A stretch of 8,702 nt of DNA from Eudoraea sp. (lineage in GTDB: Bacteria; Bacteroidota; Bacteroidia; Flavobacteriales; Flavobacteriaceae). The DNA is taken from NCBI GenBank assembly GCA_013042925.1, contig JABDPH010000095.1:1-8702 (forward strand), read 5' to 3'. Positions 1 to 7,302 of the stretch are shown here, one piece after another; the stretch's first letter is position 1; the number at the start of each line of letters is the position of its first letter. The notes under the pieces are model-generated. The model was given only the letters and a program-made list of their open reading frames with translations, searched no databases and had not been told where the DNA came from. A program made the position numbers and the translations under genes.

Positions 1-840
1 TAACCAGGGGCCGTTATCCGATGTAAAAATAACCAGGGTATTCGAATCCAAATTATTAGCTTTCAGGGCTTTCATGATTTCCCCGACCGACCAATCTAGC
101 TCCATAATTACATCTCCATAGAGTCCATTTTCCGACTTCCCTTTAAATTTCTCCGAAACAAAAAGGGGTACATGCGGTTGTGGATGCGGCACATACAAAA
201 AGAAAGGAGTATCCTTGTTTCTGTTAATAAAATCAACACTTCTGCTTGTAATATCTGTAGTGAACTGGGATTGGTCTGTAAGCGTATCTATGACCGCTTC
301 ATTTTCATAAACGGGTAAAGGCCCAAATTGGAATACAGGCCCTTGCTGAGGGTGATTGGGCCACATATCGTTGGAATATGGGATTCCGAAATATTCATCA
401 AAACCATGTTTCGTAGGCAAGAAACTGGGATGATCTCCCAAATGCCATTTCCCATAAATGGCTGTTTTATATCCATTGTCTTTTAATAGTTCCGCCAGGG
501 TAGTTTCGGACGGGTGCAATCCGCTGCTACTGTTGGGCATCATCGCATTGTGTATCCCAATACGATTTGGATAGCATCCTGTAAGAATTGCCGCCCTGGA
601 GGCAGAACATACGGCCTGAGCCGCATAAAAACTTGTAAGCTTCACCCCTTCTGCAGCCAATTGATCCAAATTTGGGGTTTTAATGTCTGGCGAACCAAAA
701 ACACCTACATCCTGATACCCCTGATCATCTGTAAAAATGAGTACAATATTTGGGGGAGTCTCTGATTTATGATGCTTCGATGCCTTCGTGTTGCATGAAA
801 GAACAACAAAACATAGTAGCAATGGACCTAAGATTTTCAT
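1..840 (-). CDS. Type I (formylglycine) sulfatase, lipoprotein, 3' end cut by window edge
   Basis: The reading frame is open from an ATG at 840 to the left edge, giving the first 280 residues; family members usually have about 450-600, so the C-terminal part is missing. Residues 1-16 form a short lipoprotein signal (hydrophobic core LLLCFVVLSC, predicted lipidated Cys16). No acidic residues follow Cys16, so I infer a periplasmic-facing rather than surface-exported lipoprotein. Sulfatase hallmarks are in order: metal ligands Asp38-Asp39 (TDDQGY); the modification motif CSASRAAILTG at 78-88, where Cys78 would become formylglycine (C-x-A-S-R variant of C-x-P-S-R); GKWHLG with Lys131 and His133; His219/His223; and SDNG at 274-277. 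The family hydrolyses sulfate esters, often on algal or host polysaccharides; the substrate cannot be told from this part. It needs a formylglycine-generating or anaerobic maturase not seen here. It starts 47 bp after rimM with no clear terminator between, so it may be cotranscribed. Confidence 0.93.
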   Translation of the reverse strand, partial: MKILGPLLLCFVVLSCNTKASKHHKSETPPNIVLIFTDDQGYQDVGVFGSPDIKTPNLDQLAAEGVKLTSFYAAQAVCSASRAAILTGCYPNRIGIHNAMMPNSSSGLHPSETTLAELLKDNGYKTAIYGKWHLGDHPSFLPTKHGFDEYFGIPYSNDMWPNHPQQGPVFQFGPLPVYENEAVIDTLTDQSQFTTDITSRSVDFINRNKDTPFFLYVPHPQPHVPLFVSEKFKGKSENGLYGDVIMELDWSVGEIMKALKANNLDSNTLVIFTSDNGPWL

Positions 841-887
841 GATTACCAGGGTAAGAACTTCCTAAAAATACCATTAAAAATTGAAAG

Positions 888-1415
888 CTAATTCAGATAT
901 AAATCTACCAGACCCTCCGGGGTAGCCACAAAAATACTTTTGTTTGCACGATCTATTTTGGTGATGATCTCATCGTTGATAGGGATCATTAAGTTTTTAC
1001 CATCCTTTTGAGCCTCGAACAATGCCTGCGATGCCGAATCGTTCACACTAACTACAGTACCAATATTTCCATGGACCTCGTCTATTAGAGTAAACCCAAT
1101 TACTTCGTGGTAATAGAACTTATTCCCAGTTAGTTTTGGTAGAAATTGGAGCGGCAAATATAACTCCGAGCCCATGATCCTATCTGCGTCGGCCTCATCA
1201 GTAATCTCTTCAAAACGGACCCGAAGTAAGTTGGTCCTATGGAGCGATGACCGTTTAATAAAAAATGGAACCAGACTGTTTCCTATTGAAACAAATACTG
1301 ATTCCAAATTTGAGTACAATTCCGGTTCGTCTGTATCTAGTTTTACTAGTAACTCCCCTTTAAAACTATATTTTGATACGATCTTGCCCAGGTAGAAACA
1401 TTCTTCCTTTCGCAT
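888..1415 (-). CDS. rimM: Ribosome maturation factor RimM
   Basis: This 175-residue protein is of usual family length. RimM assists late maturation of the 16S rRNA 3' (head) domain and binds S19 on the 30S subunit in the cytoplasm. Visible family features are the N-terminal RimM barrel, starting with CFYLGKIVSKYSFKGELLVK (6-25) and containing RVRFEEITDEADADRIMGSELYLP (65-88), then a PRC-barrel domain from about 98. The PRC part carries FYYHEVIGF (100-108), LMIPINDEII (142-151) and PEGLVDLYL (166-174). I chose the ATG at 1415 because the protein then begins MRKEECFYLG, as in other Flavobacteria. An upstream GTG at 1427 would add only four residues. The gene lies 14 bp after the rpsP stop and is surely in the same operon. 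The trmD and rplS genes that follow in the E. coli operon are absent here; a sulfatase follows instead. Confidence 0.96.
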   Translation of the reverse strand: MRKEECFYLGKIVSKYSFKGELLVKLDTDEPELYSNLESVFVSIGNSLVPFFIKRSSLHRTNLLRVRFEEITDEADADRIMGSELYLPLQFLPKLTGNKFYYHEVIGFTLIDEVHGNIGTVVSVNDSASQALFEAQKDGKNLMIPINDEIITKIDRANKSIFVATPEGLVDLYLN

Positions 1416-1429
1416 AAATCGTTTCACAA

Positions 1430-2137
1430 TTATTTCTTTTCAGAAGGAGTAGCGTCCTCTTTTGCCTCAGTTTTCTCTGCAGCTGGTGCTTCATCCTTAG
1501 CTTCTGCAGCAGGGGCTTCTTCTTTAACTTCTTCAGCAACCGGAGCTTCTTCTTTAACTTCTTCAGCAACTGGCGCTTCTTCCTTAGCTTCCGTAGCAGG
1601 AGCTTCTTCAACGACAGCTTCTTCTGCAGCCGCTTCCGTTATAACTATTTCTGAATCTTCCACTTCTGTTGCCTCTTCAGGCATTGCAGCTTCAGCAGCT
1701 GCCTGAATACGTTTTTCGTTAATCTCTTTCTCCGCTTCTAAAGCTTTTGCCTTAGCTGCTTCCTGTGCCTTATCTAATGTCGCTTCTTTTTTGGCGACAG
1801 CCTTCTCTTTTTCAGCTACCCAAGCATTGAATTTTTCTTCTGCTTGTTCTTCCGTTAAAGCGCCTTTACGAACGCCACCCAGAAGATGATGCTTAAGAAG
1901 AACTCCTTTGTAAGACAAAATACGTTTCGCAGTTTCTGAGGGTTGTGCTCCATTCTGTAACCAGGTTACAGAATCATCTATATTTAGTGTTATTTGAGCT
2001 GGATTGGTGTTGGGATTGTAAGTACCTAATTTTTCAAGAAACTTTCCGTCTCTCTTAGAACGTCCATCTGCTGCAACGATCCAATAAAATGGTTTCCCTT
2101 TTTTTCCGTGTCTTTGTAATCTAATTCTAACTGGCAT
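1430..2137 (-). CDS. rpsP: 30S ribosomal protein S16 with long acidic C-terminal extension
   Basis: Residues 1-85 are a canonical S16 (MPVRIRLQRHGKKGKPFYWI..., GKFLEKLGTYNP, LNIDDSVTWLQNGAQPSETA, GVLLKH). S16 binds 16S rRNA early in 30S assembly. The whole protein is 235 residues, against about 80-90 in E. coli. Residues 95-150 are a charged, Ala/Lys/Glu-rich likely coiled coil or long helix (EEQAEEKFNAWVAEKEKAVA). Residues 153-235 are a low-complexity Ala/Glu/Pro/Val tail with five imperfect repeats of EEAPVAEEVK type (177-226). Extended S16 tails of this sort are common in Flavobacteria as far as I recall, but their role is not known to me. Gene order rpsP-rimM supports the call. Its promoter and a structured leader lie at 2138-2240. 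The start at 2137 gives the universal MPVRIRL N-terminus; no Shine-Dalgarno is seen. Confidence 0.97.
   Translation of the reverse strand: MPVRIRLQRHGKKGKPFYWIVAADGRSKRDGKFLEKLGTYNPNTNPAQITLNIDDSVTWLQNGAQPSETAKRILSYKGVLLKHHLLGGVRKGALTEEQAEEKFNAWVAEKEKAVAKKEATLDKAQEAAKAKALEAEKEINEKRIQAAAEAAMPEEATEVEDSEIVITEAAAEEAVVEEAPATEAKEEAPVAEEVKEEAPVAEEVKEEAPAAEAKDEAPAAEKTEAKEDATPSEKK
1515..1570 (-). repeat. In-frame 30-bp tandem repeat in the rpsP tail
   Basis: Plus-strand bases 1515-1540 and 1545-1570 are identical over 26 bp with a 30-bp period. On the coding strand they encode two exact copies of the decapeptide EEAPVAEEVK (S16 residues 186-205). Flanking degenerate units (EEAPATEAK, EEAPAAEAK, DEAPAAEK) extend the pattern. 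The 30-bp period keeps the frame, so copy-number change would only lengthen or shorten the tail. Confidence 0.9.
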
Positions 2138-2204
2138 ATCACATTAATTTTGTAGGGTGCCCGACCCTCGGTTATTAATTCTTTCAATCTCTTTTTATAA
2201 AGAG
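2138..2204 (-). promoter_or_regulatory. Structured 5' leader of rpsP, possible ribosomal-protein leader
   Basis: The predicted rpsP transcript begins near 2205, leaving a leader of about 65 nt. Read on the minus strand it holds three inverted repeats: CTCTTT-ATAA-AAAGAG at the 5' end (2204-2189); AGGGT-CGGGC-ACCCT (2168-2154); and a distal ATTAAT/ATTAAT pair (2179-2174 with 2148-2143) that would enclose the second hairpin and end 5 nt before the start codon. A competing hairpin, CCGA-GGG-TCGG (2171-2161), overlaps the AGGGT stem. The ribosome-binding region would be closed in one fold. Autoregulation by S16 or a binding partner is inference; I recall that leader motifs have been proposed upstream of flavobacterial rpsP but cannot compare. 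Confidence 0.45.
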
Positions 2205-2208
2205 CGTG

Positions 2209-2240
2209 CAAATATACGCTTTCCATTTCGTTTTCTCCAA
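2209..2240 (-). promoter_or_regulatory. rpsP-rimM promoter (Bacteroidota sigma type)
   Basis: On the minus strand a TTG at 2240-2238 is followed after 21 bp by TATATTTG at 2216-2209, a perfect match to the Bacteroidota -7 box TAnnTTTG. It lies about 70 bp before the rpsP start and points toward it. The core CGTATATTTGCAC is identical to the one in the tRNA-Asp promoter at 8279-8291. Confidence 0.75.
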
Positions 2241-2307
2241 CAGAAAAGATAAGAATTTTTAAACGAAAAAAGATCTCATTTAAAGTTAATAACTCCTAAA
2301 AACTACC

Positions 2308-2339
2308 TTTTTAAAACCAGTTTCAATTCCATAAATTTA
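2308..2339 (+). promoter_or_regulatory. Possible dnaE promoter (weak match)
   Basis: The 233-bp divergent gap between rpsP and dnaE must hold the dnaE start signals. The best plus-strand candidate is TAAATTTA at 2332-2339 (seven of eight to TAnnTTTG, counting the free positions), 31 bp before the ATG, with a T-run at 2308-2312 as a poor -33 element. Nothing better was found, and no Shine-Dalgarno precedes the ATG. Confidence 0.3.
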
Positions 2340-2370
2340 CCTCCTGTCTTTTAATTGTTAAGCACCTTCT

Positions 2371-5300
2371 ATGTACCTTATTTTCGATACTGAAACTACT
2401 GGCTTGCCCAAACGTTGGAACGCTCCTGTTTCGGAGGTCGACAATTGGCCCCGGTGTGTGCAGTTGGCATGGCAATTACATGATGGGCTTGGCAACCTGC
2501 TAGAACGACAAGATTTCCTTATTATTCCGGAAGGTTATGACATTCCGTATGACGCAGAACAAATTCATGGTATCTCTACCGAATTAGCGACGAAAAACGG
2601 AATTCCGCTGCAAGAAGCCCTCGAAAAATTTAAAAATGTCCTCGATAAGACAAAATTTCTGGTAGGACAAAATGTAGGTTTTGATATTAATATCATGGGG
2701 GCAGAATTGTATCGCCTTCAGATGGCAACTACTCTAAGTACCCTGCCTGTTTTAGATACCTGTACCGAAGAAACCGCTTTGCTCTGTCAAATACCCGGAG
2801 GCAGAGGCGGAAAATTTAAGTTACCTACTTTAACGGAGCTACATCAGTATCTCTTTAATCAACCGTTTGCAGAAGCTCATAATGCAGCGGCAGATGTAGA
2901 AGCCACCACCCGTTGCTTTTTAGAACTTTTGAGAAGAAGGGCCTTTACCAAAGAGCAACTAGATGTACAACCCGATTATTTCGACACATTTACAGAAGCT
3001 AATCCAAAGGAAATAGCGCTCATAGGCCTAAAGCACCTCAATCTTAAAAAAGCTTCAGCCAAATTAGCTGCTGCGAAAGAAAAAGAAGCTCCTAGTGGTA
3101 TTTCGCACGAAGAAATTACAGAGAACATTAAAACCCTGGAAGAGGTTCCTTTTGTTCATCTCCACAATCATTCGCAGTTCTCAGTTTTACAATCCACCAT
3201 TAAGGTACGAGACCTGGTTGCGTCTGCTGCCAGGAATAATATGAAGGCCGTTGCGCTGACAGACCATGCAAATATGATGGGTGCCTTCCATTTTGTGAAG
3301 GAAGTGAAGGCGCACAATGCTGGGGTTCGGGAAAGAATGGCTGAGGCCGGTGAAAAAGGAGAAAACAGTACCGAAGCTGAAATAACCCCTATTATAGGGT
3401 GCGAATTTTTTGTCTGCGAGGATCATCTTAATAAGAATCAGAAAGACTACGGATACCAAATGGTCTTTCTGGCAAAAAACAAGAATGGCTATCATAACCT
3501 TGCCAAAATGGCCTCCATTGCTTACACAGATGGTTTCTATTACGTGCCTCGGATAGACAAAGACATTGTAGAAAAATATAAGGAAGACCTTGTTGTCCTT
3601 ACTGGCAACCTATACGGGGAAGTAGCTTCCAAAATATTAAATATTGGCGAAAAACAAGCCGAGGAAGCGTTGGTTTGGTGGAAACAGCAATTTGGCCCGG
3701 ACCTGTATGTTGAGCTTATGCGACATAATCAGGAAGATGAAAATAGGGCCAATCCGGTGCTCATCTCACTGGCGAATAAACATCAGGTAAAAGTACTGGC
3801 TACCAACAACACCTACTATTGCAACAAAGAAGATGCAGAAGCACATGATATTCTGTTATGTGTAAAAGATGGTGAGAAACAGGCCACCCCAATAGGACGT
3901 GGAAGAGGGTATCGGTATGGGTTACCCAATCAGGAATATTATTTTAAGTCGTCGGAAGAGATGAAAAAGCTCTTTCAGGATGTTCCGGAGGCCATAGTGA
4001 ACATACAAGAGGTTGTTGATAAAATTGAAGCCTACGAACTTGCCCGGGAAGTACTCTTGCCAAAATTTGAAATTCCGGACGAATTTATTGTTTCCGAGGA
4101 TGCAAATGATGGAGGTAAAAGAGGGGAAAATGCGTATTTAAAACACATCACCTACCAGGGTGCCAAGAATAGATATGACGAAATAACACCGGAAATTACG
4201 GAGCGTATAGATTTTGAATTGCAAACGATCGAAAATTCTGGGTATCCAGGGTATTTTTTGATTGTTGAAGACTTTATACGCGAGGCCAGGAATATGGATG
4301 TGTCCGTAGGGCCCGGTCGTGGCTCTGCAGCTGGTTCGGTAGTTGCGTATTGCCTGGGGATTACCAATATAGACCCGCTAAAGTACAATCTTCTTTTTGA
4401 GCGTTTCCTTAATCCGGACAGGGTGTCTATGCCAGATATCGACATCGATTTTGATGATGAAGGAAGAGGACGGGTGATGGATTATGTGATCAATAAATAT
4501 GGCGCTAACCAGGTAGCACAAATTATCACCTATGGAACCATGGCGGCTAAATCATCGATCCGGGATACGGCCCGGGTACTAGACCTGCCCCTGGGCGATG
4601 CTGATAGGATCGCCAAGTTGATCCCTACCATGTCCAAACTTGGGAAGATCTTTGATATTCCGGAAAACGACCTTCGCAAAAAGTTTCGTTCAGATGAACT
4701 AGAAAAAGTGCATCAGTTGTTGAATATATCGGAAGGGGATGATCTGGAGGCGCAGACCGTAAATATGGCCCGTGTTTTAGAAGGTTCGCTTCGAAATACA
4801 GGAATTCATGCCTGCGGGGTAATCATTACGCCAGATGATATCACAAATTTTGTCCCGGTGGCCACGGCAAAAGATTCCGATCTATATGTAACACAATTCG
4901 ACAACTCGGTAGTAGAAAGTGCCGGTTTGCTGAAAATGGATTTCCTTGGGCTTAAAACCCTTACCCTCATAAAGGATACTGTAAAAATTGTAAAAGCAAA
5001 ACATGCTATTGAGCTTGTTCCGGACGATTTTCCATTGGATGATGAGAAAACCTACGAACTCTTTCAGCGAGGAGATACCGTTGGGATCTTTCAGTACGAA
5101 TCTCCCGGGATGCAAAAACATCTAAAGGACCTGAAGCCTACCGTTTTTAATGACCTTATTGCTATGAATGCCCTGTACAGGCCGGGACCCATGGAGTATA
5201 TCCCAAGTTTTATTGGCAGGAAACACGGGCGGGAAGAAATAGCGTATGACCTTCCTGAAATGGAAGAATTCCTCAATGACACCTATGGTATTACGGTCTA

Positions 5301-6756
5301 TCAGGAACAAGTGATGCTGCTCTCTCAAAAATTGGCCGGCTTTTCTAAAGGTGAAGCGGATATTTTGCGGAAGGCCATGGGAAAAAAGATCTTTTCCTTG
5401 CTGCAAAAACTAAAACCCCAGTTTCTGGATGGCGGTGAAAAGAATGGACATCCCCGTGAAACCCTAGAGAAAATATGGAAAGATTGGGAAGCTTTTGCAT
5501 CGTACGCCTTTAACAAAAGTCATTCTACCTGTTATGCCTACATTGCTTACCAGACAGCCTATTTAAAAGCTCATTATCCGGCGGAATACATGGCGGCCGT
5601 GTTATCTAATAACATGAACGACATTAAGCAGGTGACTTTCTTTATGGAAGAGTGTAAGCGTATGGGATTAGAAGTACTGGGGCCCGATGTTAATGAATCG
5701 TACTATAAATTTGCGGTAAATAAGAACAATGCGGTCCGCTTTGGCATGGGAGCCATAAAGGGCGTTGGAAGGTCGGCGGTGGAGACCATTGTAGATGAAA
5801 GAAAAGAAAATGGTTCCTTTACATCTGTTTTTGATCTGGCGAAACGGATCGATCTGCGGGCAGCCAATAAAAAGGCTTTTGAGAACTTAACGTTAGCAGG
5901 AGGGTTCGATTCTTTCGGGGATTCCCATAGAGCCCAATATTTCCATATTGAAGGAGATGGAATCACCTTTTTGGAAAAAGTAATAAAGTATGGCGCCAAG
6001 TATCAGGAAAACGAAAACTCCTCACAGGTAAGCCTCTTTGGGGAAGCCAGTGAAGTTCAAATTCCGGAACCTACCATCCCACCTTGTGAAGAATGGGGTA
6101 CCATGGAGAAGTTACGACGGGAAAAAGAAGTAGTTGGGATCTATATTTCCGGACATCCATTGGATGATTTTAAGACCGAGATGAAAGCCTTTAGCAATGC
6201 GAACGTCTCTTTCTTCCACAACCTGGAAGACCATATCAACAGAGAGCTATCTTTTGCCGGGGTTATTACAGATGTACAGCACAGGATTTCTAAGAATGGT
6301 AAAGGATGGGGGTTATTTACGTTGGAGGATTACACAGACACCTTCGAATTCAGGATATTTGGGGAAGAGTACCTCAAATTCAGGCATTTTATGATGATCA
6401 ATTCTTTTGTGTATATAAAAGTGTTTGTACGGGATGGCTGGGTAAATAGAGAAACAGGTAAGAAGAGTGATCCTCGATTGCAGTTCAATCAATTTATGTT
6501 GTTGCAAGAGGTGATGGAGAATTATGCCAAGAAACTAACAGTAAAATTAGATATAGATAGGTTAGCCAAAGAGGACATTCATGAATTAAAGGACACCCTG
6601 GTTTCTTTTAAGGGCAATCATACATTACAATTTATGGTCTATGATATGGAAGAGGAAATTAAGGTAACCATGTTGAGCAGGAAACAAAAAGTTCAGATCA
6701 CCAGTGAGTTGTTGACCACCTTAGAAGAGAACGAAGTACATTATAAACTTAACTGA
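2371..6756 (+). CDS. dnaE: DNA polymerase III alpha subunit with N-terminal DEDDh exonuclease domain
   Basis: The main replicative polymerase, 1461 residues, about 300 longer than E. coli DnaE (1160) because of a fused proofreading domain. Order: DnaQ-like exonuclease, about 1-190 (Exo I FDTETTG with D6/E8, Exo II NVGFD with D105, Exo III HNAAAD with H170/D175); charged linker 205-258; PHP domain from 261 (HLHNHS, LTDHA, GCEFF); polymerase core with GPGRGSAAGS (647-656), PDIDIDF (688-694) and KMDFLG (855-860), whose Asp residues are the expected catalytic triad; helix-hairpin-helix region, about 1128-1183; clamp-binding motif QVSLF (1219-1223); OB fold, about 1293-1353; C-terminal region 1386-1461. 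Several PHP metal-ligand positions appear lost (Q363, N413, N480, Y482), which suggests that proofreading relies on the fused domain. Transcribed divergently from rpsP. Tandem stops TGA-TAA. No frameshift. Confidence 0.97.
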   Translation: MYLIFDTETTGLPKRWNAPVSEVDNWPRCVQLAWQLHDGLGNLLERQDFLIIPEGYDIPYDAEQIHGISTELATKNGIPLQEALEKFKNVLDKTKFLVGQNVGFDINIMGAELYRLQMATTLSTLPVLDTCTEETALLCQIPGGRGGKFKLPTLTELHQYLFNQPFAEAHNAAADVEATTRCFLELLRRRAFTKEQLDVQPDYFDTFTEANPKEIALIGLKHLNLKKASAKLAAAKEKEAPSGISHEEITENIKTLEEVPFVHLHNHSQFSVLQSTIKVRDLVASAARNNMKAVALTDHANMMGAFHFVKEVKAHNAGVRERMAEAGEKGENSTEAEITPIIGCEFFVCEDHLNKNQKDYGYQMVFLAKNKNGYHNLAKMASIAYTDGFYYVPRIDKDIVEKYKEDLVVLTGNLYGEVASKILNIGEKQAEEALVWWKQQFGPDLYVELMRHNQEDENRANPVLISLANKHQVKVLATNNTYYCNKEDAEAHDILLCVKDGEKQATPIGRGRGYRYGLPNQEYYFKSSEEMKKLFQDVPEAIVNIQEVVDKIEAYELAREVLLPKFEIPDEFIVSEDANDGGKRGENAYLKHITYQGAKNRYDEITPEITERIDFELQTIENSGYPGYFLIVEDFIREARNMDVSVGPGRGSAAGSVVAYCLGITNIDPLKYNLLFERFLNPDRVSMPDIDIDFDDEGRGRVMDYVINKYGANQVAQIITYGTMAAKSSIRDTARVLDLPLGDADRIAKLIPTMSKLGKIFDIPENDLRKKFRSDELEKVHQLLNISEGDDLEAQTVNMARVLEGSLRNTGIHACGVIITPDDITNFVPVATAKDSDLYVTQFDNSVVESAGLLKMDFLGLKTLTLIKDTVKIVKAKHAIELVPDDFPLDDEKTYELFQRGDTVGIFQYESPGMQKHLKDLKPTVFNDLIAMNALYRPGPMEYIPSFIGRKHGREEIAYDLPEMEEFLNDTYGITVYQEQVMLLSQKLAGFSKGEADILRKAMGKKIFSLLQKLKPQFLDGGEKNGHPRETLEKIWKDWEAFASYAFNKSHSTCYAYIAYQTAYLKAHYPAEYMAAVLSNNMNDIKQVTFFMEECKRMGLEVLGPDVNESYYKFAVNKNNAVRFGMGAIKGVGRSAVETIVDERKENGSFTSVFDLAKRIDLRAANKKAFENLTLAGGFDSFGDSHRAQYFHIEGDGITFLEKVIKYGAKYQENENSSQVSLFGEASEVQIPEPTIPPCEEWGTMEKLRREKEVVGIYISGHPLDDFKTEMKAFSNANVSFFHNLEDHINRELSFAGVITDVQHRISKNGKGWGLFTLEDYTDTFEFRIFGEEYLKFRHFMMINSFVYIKVFVRDGWVNRETGKKSDPRLQFNQFMLLQEVMENYAKKLTVKLDIDRLAKEDIHELKDTLVSFKGNHTLQFMVYDMEEEIKVTMLSRKQKVQITSELLTTLEENEVHYKLN

Positions 6757-6797
6757 TAACTGAGATTGATACCATTATAGGAAAAACGAATATGTCC

Positions 6798-6833
6798 TTT
6801 GTAATGAAAGAGGTAAATATTTGACTAAATTTG
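6798..6833 (+). promoter_or_regulatory. trxA promoter
   Basis: TTTG at 6798-6801 and TAAATTTG at 6826-6833 match the Bacteroidota -33 and -7 elements. The spacer is 24 bp, slightly long. The -7 box ends 23 bp before the trxA ATG, giving a short leader. It sits in the 100-bp dnaE-trxA gap, which has no evident dnaE terminator, so read-through from dnaE is also possible. Confidence 0.65.
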
Positions 6834-6856
6834 CATAATTATAAAAACAGTAACTC

Positions 6857-7174
6857 ATGGCATTAGAAATAACAGATGCTACTTTTGATGAAGTAGTTTT
6901 AAAAAGTGATAAACCGGTAGTAGTAGACTTTTGGGCAGCATGGTGTGGTCCTTGCAGAATGGTAGGTCCTATTATTGATGAAGTTAGTAGCGAATACGAA
7001 GGAAAAGCAGTCGTTGGAAAGGTAGATGTAGATACCAACCAGGAATTTGCAGCTAAATACGGAGTTCGTAACATCCCAACTGTCCTGGTTTTTAAGGATG
7101 GTGAAATCATCAACAGACAAGTAGGTGTATCTCCTAAAAAAGTATATACCGATGCTATAGATGCCGTTTTATAA
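6857..7174 (+). CDS. trxA: Thioredoxin
   Basis: A complete 105-residue single-domain thioredoxin of normal length with no signal peptide, so cytoplasmic. It reduces protein disulfides (for example ribonucleotide reductase, peroxiredoxins, methionine sulfoxide reductase) and is recharged by thioredoxin reductase. The redox motif WCGPC is at 29-33 (Cys30, Cys33), the buried Asp at 24 (VVVDFWAAWC), and the cis-proline at 74 (RNIPTVLVFKDG). The C-terminal helix is slightly short but complete. The ATG at 6857 gives the usual MALEITDATF start, and the promoter lies just upstream. An intrinsic terminator follows 22 bp after the stop, so the gene can form its own transcription unit between dnaE and the DUF58 gene. 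Confidence 0.97.
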   Translation: MALEITDATFDEVVLKSDKPVVVDFWAAWCGPCRMVGPIIDEVSSEYEGKAVVGKVDVDTNQEFAAKYGVRNIPTVLVFKDGEIINRQVGVSPKKVYTDAIDAVL

Positions 7175-7196
7175 AACAGGTATCATGTAACTATTT

Positions 7197-7225
7197 AAAG
7201 GTTCGGCACTTGCCGGACCTTTTTT
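7197..7225 (+). terminator. Intrinsic terminator after trxA
   Basis: The stem GGTTCGGC (7200-7207) pairs with GCCGGACC (7212-7219) with one G-U pair and a tight ACTT loop. It is extended by AAA (7197-7199) with the first bases of a six-T run (7220-7225). This is a classic rho-independent terminator and separates trxA from the downstream gene. Confidence 0.92.
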
Positions 7226-7273
7226 GTTACCTGCTGGTATCTAAACCCCATTACGAGCGCTATAAATTCTGAA

Positions 7274-7298
7274 TTGTCTGATTGGATGCCTATCTTAG
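7274..7298 (+). promoter_or_regulatory. Possible promoter of the DUF58 gene
   Basis: TATCTTAG at 7291-7298 resembles the -7 box (TAnnTTTG with one mismatch) and ends only 4 bp before the ATG at 7303, which would give an almost leaderless mRNA. A TTG at 7274-7276 is only 14 bp upstream, which is too close for a good -33 element, so the call is weak. The preceding terminator at 7197-7225 implies that some promoter must lie in this 77-bp gap. Confidence 0.35.
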
Positions 7299-7302
7299 GG
7301 CT

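Noticed and set aside
514..765. 83-residue plus-strand open frame (and a minus-strand one at 288-476)
   Set aside because: Both lie inside the sulfatase coding region in other frames and have no family-like features; the sulfatase frame is open throughout with all active-site motifs.
1416..1427. GTG start at 1427 for rimM
   Set aside because: It adds four residues that are not typical of the family, while the ATG at 1415 gives the usual N-terminus.
1366..1611. 81-residue Lys/Leu-rich minus-strand frame
   Set aside because: It is the shifted reading of the repetitive rpsP tail; its low-complexity pattern is a by-product of the GCTTCTTC repeats.
2026..2226. 66-residue minus-strand frame starting near the rpsP promoter
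   Set aside because: It overlaps the -7 box, the leader and the rpsP start in another frame and resembles no known protein.
5103..5110. TCCCGGGA palindrome in dnaE, similar to the ends of the palindrome at 8328
   Set aside because: It is only 8 bp and encodes the conserved SPGM residues; a chance match.
6857..7113. Minus-strand frames of 73 and 112 residues over trxA
   Set aside because: They are shadows of the trxA coding sequence with no supporting features.
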